Shown here in pieces: positions 53,198 through 59,254 of a stretch of 64,000 nt of DNA. Position 1 is the stretch's first letter; the number at the start of each line of letters is the position of its first letter. Under the pieces are notes generated by a model that was not told the DNA's origin, made no database searches, and was given only the letters and a program-made list of their open reading frames with translations. Source of the DNA: Pelomonas sp965229315 (GTDB taxonomy: Bacteria; Pseudomonadota; Gammaproteobacteria; Burkholderiales; Burkholderiaceae_C); assembly GCF_965229315.1 (NCBI RefSeq), contig NZ_CBDDJA010000002.1, forward strand, positions 1,984,001-2,048,000, given 5' to 3'. The position numbers were made by a program, and so were the translations under genes.

Positions 53198-53213
53198 CTG
53201 TGTATTTATACAG
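53198..53213 (-). promoter_or_regulatory. LexA (SOS) box at the start of the 52774-53196 gene
   Basis: CTGTGTATTTATACAG reads CTG-N10-CAG with an A/T-only or nearly A/T-only centre and near-palindromic flanks, the classical proteobacterial LexA operator. It ends two bases before the ATG at 53196 on the minus strand, so bound LexA would block the promoter and start site completely. Confidence 0.75.
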
Positions 53214-53350
53214 TATTGCCAACCGAGGGTGGAAGGGCGTCGCCGGGTTCGGCCCGGCGCCCATGAGCCCGTCGACCTGGCGACAAGATCTCGCAGCGGG
53301 CGAACTGGCCACGCGCTCGGCCCGTAGGGCTTGCGCAAAATCAGGGCGAC

Positions 53351-53647
53351 CTCGGGAAGTTCCTAACCTCCCTAACCTGCCCGGCAATATCGCGAGATTC
53401 TTCAGTCACGACAGGCATTTACGGGACAAGCCAGAACCTAACCTTCTCCAAATCAAAACCTAATCAGGTTAGGAATTCATAACTTAACTTTTGCATCATA
53501 AAATCCCTTCCAAATCAACGACTTGTAGAGATATTAGGAAATTGGTTAGGAGAGATTAGGGGGCTAACCTAACCATAAATCCCCCAGTGTGACAACGACT
53601 TAGGCCCACTTTGTCGGCCTGGTTCAGAAGGTTAGGAACTTCCCGAG
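53351..53647. repeat. GGTTAGG/CCTAACC heptamer array inside a perfect 19-bp inverted repeat
   Basis: The arms at 53351-53369 and 53629-53647 are perfect reverse complements (19 of 19). Between and within them the heptamer CCTAACC or its complement GGTTAGG occurs at 53362, 53371, 53437, 53467, 53544, 53568 and 53630, and shorter TTAGG/CCTAA matches at 53459, 53534, 53556 and 53600. The segment is markedly low in GC and non-coding. It looks like a cluster of protein-binding sites such as an iteron origin, a centromere-like site or a multi-operator control region. Confidence 0.75.
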
Positions 53648-54007
53648 CGATCTCCGCAAACATTCAATCCGACGCGTTCACGGACGCAGCGCTCGCTCCC
53701 ACCAGAGCGCCCCACAACTCTCGGTCATGCAGCACGAAGGCCGTCAGATCCCGTCAGCGTTTCCGCCCCGCCAATCGCCCGCCGGGCCGCTCCAGGCCTT
53801 GCAACGCATCCGGCCGGCATCGCCGTCAAAAGCGCCCTATTTAGCGCGCGGGCGGGGCGGGGTCCCGAGCGCGCGCCGCAATGCGTGGTCGCCCTCCCCT
53901 CTGGCGCGAGCGGGCGAAGTCCACCGTTGATACCCACAGGCTCACGGGCAACGCCTGGGCCTTTGTGACTAGCCAGTGACGGAGAATTGCACGCGGGGGA
54001 GCCCAGA
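53648..54007 (+). other. non-coding stretch upstream of the STAS/HATPase operon
   Basis: These 360 bases are GC-rich and hold no credible gene. Frames that remain open are Arg/Ala/Pro-rich shadows. Its right end has the GGGGGAG ribosome binding site (53995-54001) for the next gene. The operon's promoter must lie here or in the heptamer array. Confidence 0.5.
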
Positions 54008-55030
54008 TTGAAAAAACCAACCAACGAGTTGTTCCGCAGGCAGCGGCGCATCAGCGCGCGACGGTCGCGCAAGCTTCGGCGTGAGCGCAGACGCTCCATC
54101 CTGGCGCGACGTGTACGCCACCGTCGGCCGCAGACCTTCGGCTCCATGTCCGTCGTCGTCCCGACCGACCTCCGATACCACGGCAGCGGGCGGACGCGGC
54201 AGATTTTTGACGACTTCATCCGGACGGTGACTGTCGGCTTGGCTTTGGGGCGTTCAGTGAAGCTGGACTTCTCCAAAACCGAGCGACTCTTTCCTTGTGG
54301 CCTGCTGCTCTTCCTCGGGCACCTCGATTGCTGGGTGGAGCTTCACAGGGCGAAGTTGTCCTGCACCTACCCGGAAAACGACGTTGTGGAGCAAATGCTG
54401 CAGTCAGCGAAGGTGTTCTCTCAGCTGGGCTTGCCGCCTCGCAAGGCCGTGGCAGCCCACGACGTTATCAAGTGGCACCAGTTCGAGGGTCACAACGCCG
54501 ATGCCACGCCCATTGAGCCATTCCTTGAAGAGGTACGAACGGCGACGGGAGCAGATTGGCAACTTGGTTTGGGCTCATGCATCGCCGAGGCCTTGACCAA
54601 CGTGAGAAAGCACGCATATCAGGACAAGGCCGCATCCCATTGGTGGATGTTCGCGACGGTCAACATGGAGTCAAAACGCATCTTCGTCGCGATGCATGAT
54701 CGCGGCGACTCCATCCCGGCGACGCTGCTGGCCAAGCCCGAATGGATCGATCAAGTCACCTTCCGAAGGCTTCGCCGCGGTGGTGACTGCGAGCTAATTA
54801 GCGCCGCCGCTGGCGGCAGGACGCGAACACGCTTGTATTACCGAGGCAAGGGTTTACCCGAAATGGTAGAGTTCACTGAAAGGCACCGAGCGAACGCTCT
54901 TGCGATCTACAGCCGCCGTGGCTACTTTGTCATGGGGGATGGAGGTAGCTCGACGGCGACTGGTACGCTCAACAACCCGGTCGACGGCACGCTGTTGATC
55001 TGGACCCTCAACTACGGAGTTAAATCATGA
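54008..55030 (+). CDS. STAS-like and HATPase (GHKL) two-domain protein
   Basis: About 340 residues. Order: a very basic N-terminus (residues 1-45, Arg-rich); a STAS-like region with S-V-V-V-P-T-D-L-R-Y and V-K-L-D-F-S-K (about 47-145); and a GHKL ATPase with N-box C-I-A-E-A-L-T-N-V-R-K-H-A-Y near residue 195, G1-like A-M-H-D-R-G-D-S-I-P near 230, and G2-like G-K-G-L-P near 285. This combines anti-sigma-factor-type kinase and antagonist modules known from SpoIIAB/SpoIIAA partner switching. I chose TTG 54008 because of its ribosome binding site; ATG 54146 would omit the basic tail. It overlaps the next gene by four bases. Confidence 0.8.
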   Translation: MKKPTNELFRRQRRISARRSRKLRRERRRSILARRVRHRRPQTFGSMSVVVPTDLRYHGSGRTRQIFDDFIRTVTVGLALGRSVKLDFSKTERLFPCGLLLFLGHLDCWVELHRAKLSCTYPENDVVEQMLQSAKVFSQLGLPPRKAVAAHDVIKWHQFEGHNADATPIEPFLEEVRTATGADWQLGLGSCIAEALTNVRKHAYQDKAASHWWMFATVNMESKRIFVAMHDRGDSIPATLLAKPEWIDQVTFRRLRRGGDCELISAAAGGRTRTRLYYRGKGLPEMVEFTERHRANALAIYSRRGYFVMGDGGSSTATGTLNNPVDGTLLIWTLNYGVKS

Positions 55031-55359
55031 ATCGCTCGATTGTTGTAGCGCGTGACTTCTCCCGTAGCCCTGCAGGTCGGACCGTTGACGACGGGCCGAA
55101 CTCGGGTGAGAGATTCCGCGAAGAATGGCTGTGGCCGGCCCTCAATGAGGGTGACGACGAAGTGGAGATCGACTTGCGCGGGGCGCTGACGTTTGGCTCG
55201 TCGTTCCTTGACGAGGCTTTTGGTGGCTTGGTGCGCAAGTACCGGTGCTCGCCCAAACTTCTGCGTCGCCGTCTGCTCATTCGATCCGATCTCGACCTTT
55301 ACGTGACCAAGATCTGGAGCTACGTGGAGGATGCCGGTAAGCACGAGGGCGTGCACTGA
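55027..55359 (+). CDS. DUF4325 STAS-like domain protein
   Basis: A 110-residue protein of the STAS-like DUF4325 family: G-P-N-S-G-E-R-F-R-E near residues 24-33, then V-E-I-D-L-R-G-A-L-T-F-G-S-S-F-L-D-E-A-F-G-G near residue 46. STAS domains are the phosphorylated or binding partners of HATPase kinases, so this is the expected partner of the upstream gene, with which it overlaps by ATGA. The Ser-Ser before F-L-D-E is where a phosphoacceptor would be expected, but this is inference. Cytoplasmic. Confidence 0.85.
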   Translation: MNRSIVVARDFSRSPAGRTVDDGPNSGERFREEWLWPALNEGDDEVEIDLRGALTFGSSFLDEAFGGLVRKYRCSPKLLRRRLLIRSDLDLYVTKIWSYVEDAGKHEGVH

Positions 55360-55871
55360 GCGCGGTTGACGAGTTCGCCAAGTGGCTGCCGGCGTTTGGC
55401 TTCGCCGTCACCGCTGTAGGCTGGTTCATCTCCAGCGCTCAGGCAAACAGTCGCGAGGCTCGCAAGGAGAAGCGCTCAGAGGTCGACGCATGCTGCGACC
55501 TCGCTGCAGACATCCTTGAAAAATCGCGCTTGTACTACCTGAGAGAGCCGGACGAGAAGAGTCCCGGTGAAGCAGCTGATTTGTCGTTCAGCGTAATGCG
55601 CCTGCTCAAGCGGCTGCAGCGCCTAGAGCGGCAGCACAGGTCTTTCAAGGTCAGCGACGCGGGTGGCGACCTGTTCGAAACGGTGACGGGCGAGGATTTC
55701 GAGTCCAAGAACCGGGTGGCCAAGACCTTGAAGGACGACCACATCCGTCGCATCGAAGAGGCGGTTCACCGTGTGATCGATGACCTTGAATCTGGCTTCG
55801 AAACCGAGTTCAAGAGCCGCCGTCAAAAGATCAGGGAATGGCGCAAGGCCAGGAAGAGCTGGCGCCCGTAG
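55356..55871 (+). CDS. small membrane protein, third gene of the STAS/HATPase operon
   Basis: About 171 residues. An N-terminal transmembrane helix (W-L-P-A-F-G-F-A-V-T-A-V-G-W-F-I, residues 8-25) is followed by a long charged helical cytoplasmic region (L-L-K-R-L-Q-R-L-E-R, residues 85-95) and a basic tail. The frame has no ATG, GTG or TTG before the helix; CTG at 55356 overlaps the DUF4325 stop (CTGA) and is the likely start, coupled to it. Starting at TTG 55530 would lose the helix. It may be the output or membrane-linked effector of the operon. No family recognised. Confidence 0.65.
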   Translation: MSAVDEFAKWLPAFGFAVTAVGWFISSAQANSREARKEKRSEVDACCDLAADILEKSRLYYLREPDEKSPGEAADLSFSVMRLLKRLQRLERQHRSFKVSDAGGDLFETVTGEDFESKNRVAKTLKDDHIRRIEEAVHRVIDDLESGFETEFKSRRQKIREWRKARKSWRP

Positions 55872-55938
55872 AGCACCGACTGCTGCAATGTCGATTTCGA
55901 CGGCACCCGGCGTCGTTCAACGGCGACGCCTTGCGGGA

Positions 55939-56736
55939 TCACGCGGTACCTCTGTCACCCGGCACCGTCGCGATCACATACGGCTCAAACCGCACCACCT
56001 CTTCCCCCATCCACTCATTCAACGCCAGAAACCGCGCCTGCAGCGGCTCGATCTCATTGCGGGCGAACACCTGCGCCGCCGGCAGCACCGCGCCAAAGCC
56101 ACCCGTGTTCCCCGGCACGATGCCCAGCAACTGCGGCGGGATGCGATGGGCCGCCAGCACGTCATCGCGGCTGACGCTTTTGATGTTGAAGAAGTCGTCC
56201 TTCGCTGCCACCTCGCTCACCGGAATGAGCTGCACCCCATCCTTCTTGCCGTTGGGCGAGTAGAGGAACAGGTTGCGAAAGTTGCCCGGCCCCTTGCTGC
56301 TCTTTAACGCCTCGCGGATCGAGTCGATGTCTTCCTGCTGCTGGGCCGGGTCGCTGATGTAGAGGATGAAGCCCGCGTGGCTGCCGTTGTTGTAGTACCG
56401 ACGTCGGAACAGCGTGGCCGACTCATTCAGCCAGGCCGCCTGCAGGCTCGAAAGGTACTCCGGCAGGCCGTAGATCTCCTGGTTGATGTCCGCCTCGCGC
56501 ATGTGAAAGATCGAGCCGCGCACGAACTCGTGCTCGTCCTTCCAGCCCCGCACGAAGAAGTAGCGGTCCAGCTCGGCCCCGCGCCGCACGTACTTTGCAA
56601 GCGGGTGCAAGAGCTGCAGGTTGCGCCCCGTCGCGCTGCGCGGCAGCTCCAGGTAGCCATTGCCGAACGTCAAAAAGTCCAGCACCAGCGCGCCGAACAC
56701 CTCGGCGCTCAGCAGCCTGTGCGGCTTGAACGTGGA
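55939..56736 (-). pseudogene. 5'-truncated phage portal protein (P2 gpQ type)
   Basis: About 265 residues match the P2-type portal: S-T-F-K-P-H-R-L-L-S near 56736, then L-D-F-L-T-F-G-N-G-Y-L-E, Y-Y-N-N-G-S-H-A-G-F-I-L-Y, and near the end A-R-N-E-I-E-P-L-Q. The N-terminal part is missing; upstream of 56736 the frame continues to 56895 without portal similarity and overlaps the gene on the other strand. A GTG at the junction could start a shortened product. It is the only structural phage gene here, so the element once carried or recombined with a P2-like phage. Confidence 0.8.
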
Positions 56737-56775
56737 CACCCGCCTGACGGCGGCGCAAGCCCGGGACAGCCACGC

Positions 56776-57069
56776 ATGAGCGTCGCCCCGCTTACCGGCG
56801 TCGAGCTGCCGGACGGCCTGCTGCAGGACACCTGGGAGCGCATGCGCCAGGGCCGCGCCCACTGGCCGGCCGACTTCCAGCAATCCATGGCGCACCCGCT
56901 GGTGTCGCGCGTGGTGCGCATCAGAGCTGCGCTACGCGTCCGACGGCGGGCTGGCGTCTCGCAGTCCTCTCAGCCACCGCGCGCTGAGCGCCGCGCCCCG
57001 AGTTCCCCCGTCTCCACCAACCGCCCAGCCGTGGACCGCAAGCGCGCGGCTGCGGCCGACAACGACTGA
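56776..57069 (+). CDS. small unknown protein at the portal junction
   Basis: A 97-residue protein starting M-S-V-A-P-L-T-G-V-E-L-P-D-G-L-L-Q, with W-E-R-M-R-Q-G-R-A-H-W-P and H-P-L-V-S-R-V-V-R-I; the last 40 residues are Arg/Pro/Ser-rich and probably disordered. It begins almost exactly where portal similarity ends on the opposite strand, so the junction may mark a recombination point. It is followed by three plus-strand genes. Not recognised. Confidence 0.55.
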   Translation: MSVAPLTGVELPDGLLQDTWERMRQGRAHWPADFQQSMAHPLVSRVVRIRAALRVRRRAGVSQSSQPPRAERRAPSSPVSTNRPAVDRKRAAAADND

Positions 57070-57087
57070 CCCTGAAGGAAGCAGCAC

Positions 57088-57564
57088 ATGCGCACATCCG
57101 CAGCGCGTCGCAATGACCGACGCGCCACCCCCCACAGCCATCCCGTCGCCATCGCCATGGCGACGAACCGCATGCGCAATCACCTGCGCACCGTTGGCAT
57201 CGAGCTATTCATGACCAGCGACGGCGAGACGGCGCGCGGCCTTGTCAGCCACTTGGCCTGGATCGTCGGCATCGGCGCTGAGATCGCCGCCAACACCGCG
57301 CCCGGCAGCGACCTGGCGCGCCGCCAGCACGCGATGCTGCGCAACCTGGTGCAGATTGCCACCGAGGGCTGCGCCTGGCGCGCTGCCCTGGCCGAGCAGA
57401 TCTGGACAGCGGCCCAGGAAGGCCACGACCTGATGGTCAGGCATCCGACCCTCGGCCTGGCCGTCCTCGCCGGCGCCGACCACCTGGCAGCGCGCGTCGC
57501 CGCCGGCGACGTGTGCATTTCCGATGTCGCCGGCGCCGAGATCTACCGGGAGGCCGCGCATTGA
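57088..57564 (+). CDS. unknown protein of the island plus-strand cluster
   Basis: A 158-residue mostly helical protein. After a basic N-terminus (to residue 35) it reads I-E-L-F-M-T-S-D-G-E-T-A-R-G-L-V, then Ala-rich helices and a final V-C-I-S-D-V-A-G-A-E-I-Y. AAGGAA precedes the ATG. Its stop overlaps the next gene (TTGA). Small proteins of this type are seen in phage-like islands, but I cannot name the family. Confidence 0.65.
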   Translation: MRTSAARRNDRRATPHSHPVAIAMATNRMRNHLRTVGIELFMTSDGETARGLVSHLAWIVGIGAEIAANTAPGSDLARRQHAMLRNLVQIATEGCAWRAALAEQIWTAAQEGHDLMVRHPTLGLAVLAGADHLAARVAAGDVCISDVAGAEIYREAAH

Positions 57565-57788
57565 GCCCCTTCGACCCGAACTTCAAGAGCAGCCTGGTCG
57601 CCGAAATGCTCACACCGCGCGGCCGGCGCGCCGCAAGGGCCTCCCGCCAGGCCAGCGCCCGCATCGACGCCATGCGCGCCTCCGACGACCCCCTGCAGCG
57701 CGCCAATGCCTCGGGAACTATCCCCGGCCTGGGCCAGCAGCCCGACCACGCCAAAACCAGCCGCATCCTGAAGCCGGCAAAGCTCTAA
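57561..57788 (+). CDS. small basic unknown protein of the island plus-strand cluster
   Basis: A 75-residue protein starting L-S-P-F-D-P-N-F-K-S-S-L with a TTG at 57561 that overlaps the preceding stop by four bases. Basic, with helix R-A-A-R-A-S-R-Q-A-S-A-R-I-D, and a C-terminus S-R-I-L-K-P-A-K-L. Coupling on both sides supports a real gene. Function unknown. Confidence 0.6.
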   Translation: MSPFDPNFKSSLVAEMLTPRGRRAARASRQASARIDAMRASDDPLQRANASGTIPGLGQQPDHAKTSRILKPAKL

Positions 57789-57790
57789 GC

Positions 57791-58042
57791 ATGCGTACCC
57801 AGTTCGCCCTTCTCCTACTGACCGACGGCCGGCCAACCATGACCCACGCCGAGTTCGCCAGGCTCCGCAGCAAGAGCCCCCGCACGATCCAAAACGAGAT
57901 CTACGCCAAAAGGAACCCCGTACCCTTTTGGAAGGACGGCGGGGACTACATGTGCAGCGTGGCCGACGTAGCCACCTGGCTGGACGGCCAGCGCGACATC
58001 GCCATCAGCGAGCTACCGCACCTGGCGGTCTACTCCGACTAG
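57791..58042 (+). CDS. small putative DNA-binding protein
   Basis: An 83-residue protein. M-T-H-A-E-F-A-R-L-R-S-K-S-P-R-T-I-Q-N-E-I-Y (residues 17-38) reads like a helix-turn-helix, followed by V-P-F-W-K-D-G-G-D-Y and V-A-D-V-A-T-W-L-D-G-Q-R. This layout resembles pyocin-activator PrtN-like or excisionase-like regulators of prophages. It is the last gene of the plus-strand cluster, two bases after its neighbour and 22 bases before a terminator. The assignment rests on pattern only. Confidence 0.6.
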   Translation: MRTQFALLLLTDGRPTMTHAEFARLRSKSPRTIQNEIYAKRNPVPFWKDGGDYMCSVADVATWLDGQRDIAISELPHLAVYSD

Positions 58043-58063
58043 CTGACAAATCGCCACGAAGCA

Positions 58064-58101
58064 AAGCGGCCCGCGATCAACGATCCGGGCCGCTTCGTTT
58101 T
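58064..58101 (+). terminator. terminator of the island plus-strand cluster
   Basis: AAGCGGCCCG (58064-58073) pairs perfectly with CGGGCCGCTT (58086-58095), followed by CGTTTT. Confidence 0.85.
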
Positions 58102-58128
58102 GGCAGCGTGATCAACAGGTTCCTGAGA

Positions 58129-58971
58129 CTAGAGCCGCGCTGAGACCATATGCGCGTACGCGAGCAGCCACCCCAGCAATTGATCAAACTTCTCGACGTG
58201 CCAGTTGAAGCCGTCATCAGATGGCAGGAGCTGATGATCAAGCAAATGGATGGTGGTGTTCAGCCTGCCGTTCCCGAAATACTGGCCTACTAAGTCTCGA
58301 ATCTCTTGAGTTGGCGCCGCCAGCCCGGCGTCCCTAGCGATGCCCTCCGCAAAGTCGTCCGCGCTTGATGCTTGCCCACGCCTGTGAACGATTAGATGCC
58401 GCATCCGTTCGACCAAGAAGAGCACCACTTTGAGGTCAACGGCGAGCGCATTGCGGGATTCGACTTGACTGATCCCAGGAAAGGCTCGCAAGCGACTCGC
58501 CGCAACGGTGGCCTTCATGCCGCGCAGGCCTCTGGCTTTCTCGATCCACCACGAGGTGGGCATCCCAGCATGCCCTCCAATCGACGTCAAATCCTTGCTG
58601 GACCAGATGGTCGAATCGATGGCGCCGGCGCACCCATATGCGTCAGTCATGAAGTCTTCAAAGTGCTCAAACACCTCAGCAAGCAGCCACTGATATTGCC
58701 TGTTGTGACTCACCACCAACGCACTCAACAATTCGTCGTGTGACTGCTCGCGATGGTCGTAGAAGACATGTTGAGAAGAGGTGTCTCGGAACGACAACGA
58801 CAGCATGACTGCTGCGGCACGGATGCCGGCTTCATTGGCCCGGTTCCGCTGTTCAGTGCGATGCGCGAATTCGCGCAGGACAAGGCTTTTCACCTGCCTG
58901 CGCTCCTGCTCAATCTGTGCTGCTGCAGCCTTTAGGCGATCAAACGCAGCGGTTATCTCAGGCGATGGCAT
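58129..58971 (-). CDS. HEPN-like helical protein
   Basis: A 280-residue, mainly helical protein. Near residue 197 it has E-R-M-R-H-L-I-V-H-R-R-G, matching the R-x4-H signature of HEPN domains of the RiboL-PSP/MAE_28990 group, many of which are RNases in toxin and anti-phage systems. A phenylalanine-rich helix F-E-H-F-E-D-F-M precedes it. No partner antitoxin (such as an MNT nucleotidyltransferase) is adjacent. It is the last gene before the right attachment site and faces the opposite way to the plus-strand cluster. Function as a nuclease is inferred from the motif only. Confidence 0.65.
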   Translation of the reverse strand: MPSPEITAAFDRLKAAAAQIEQERRQVKSLVLREFAHRTEQRNRANEAGIRAAAVMLSLSFRDTSSQHVFYDHREQSHDELLSALVVSHNRQYQWLLAEVFEHFEDFMTDAYGCAGAIDSTIWSSKDLTSIGGHAGMPTSWWIEKARGLRGMKATVAASRLRAFPGISQVESRNALAVDLKVVLFLVERMRHLIVHRRGQASSADDFAEGIARDAGLAAPTQEIRDLVGQYFGNGRLNTTIHLLDHQLLPSDDGFNWHVEKFDQLLGWLLAYAHMVSARL

Positions 58972-59133
58972 CCGCGAGGCCCCAAGGTGGAATCGTCAGC
59001 GCAATCGTCTCGCTTGCGCGTTGCACTGCTTGTATCAGTCCACGCGGGCAAAACCACAAAGCTGCACGAGAGCAAGATCCTCATGCCGGGCCGCGCCAAT
59101 CGGTGACCAATGCCCGTCCTGCGCCATCGCAGC

Positions 59134-59151
59134 TGCTACGAGATTGCTACG
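59134..59151 (+). repeat. arm-type repeats TGCTACG at the right end of the element
   Basis: TGCTACG occurs at 59134-59140 and 59145-59151, 11 bases apart, about 35 bases from the right attachment repeat. The spacing and sequence mirror the tandem pair at 51113 and 51123 near the integrase, which have a 10-base period. Confidence 0.6.
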
Positions 59152-59254
59152 ACCGCCAGATAACCCGCATGAATAAAGGCCCCGCCGTCCAATCCATCAT
59201 CGGCGCGACGGACAGGCGCCAGGGGCTGTGGCGCGCGGGATCGGCCACGCTCAT
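59147..59254 (-). pseudogene. dusA: displaced original 5' end of dusA
   Basis: The ATG at 59254 starts M-S-V-A-D-P-A-R-H-S-P-W-R-L-S-V-A-P-M-M-D-W-T. After the attachment repeat the frame continues into element sequence for 12 codons and stops at 59147-59149. This is the native dusA start, whose coding continuation is now about 8.2 kb away. The ATG overlaps the stop of the enoyl-CoA hydratase-family gene by four bases. Confidence 0.9.
59185..59225. repeat. attachment site at the right end of the element (41-bp direct repeat, copy 2)
   Basis: Matches 50976-51016 at 37 of 41 positions; the identical core ACGGACAGGCGCCA is at 59208-59221. It is the native dusA copy, belonging to the displaced start at 59254. 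Confidence 0.9.

Larger units (their letters stand above)
51013..59221. mobile_element. integrated genomic island in dusA (about 8.2 kb)
   Basis: Bounded by the dusA direct repeats, with a tyrosine integrase next to the left end and the displaced dusA start at the right end. Cargo from left to right: integrase; two small unknown genes under a LexA box; a low-GC heptamer array; a STAS/HATPase, DUF4325 and membrane-protein operon; a truncated P2-type portal gene; four small plus-strand genes; and a HEPN-like gene. No replication, conjugation or full capsid genes, so it is either a degenerate prophage or satellite or a small integrative island. Composition is more mixed than in the chromosome. 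Exact ends depend on the crossover point within the repeats. Confidence 0.9.

Noticed and set aside
53351..53647. Retron-like or telomere-like interpretation of the TTAGG array
   Set aside because: No reverse transcriptase is nearby, and the repeats are in both orientations and irregularly spaced, unlike telomeric tracts.
53351..53647. CRISPR array interpretation of the heptamer region
   Set aside because: Repeat units are 7 bases with variable spacing and mixed orientation; no cas genes.
53725..54276. 183-codon minus-strand frame in the island
   Set aside because: Arg-rich and overlaps the start of the STAS/HATPase gene; no motif. Treated as shadow.
51013..59221. Intact prophage
   Set aside because: Only one structural gene (portal) is present and it is truncated; no terminase, capsid, tail or lysis genes in 8.2 kb.
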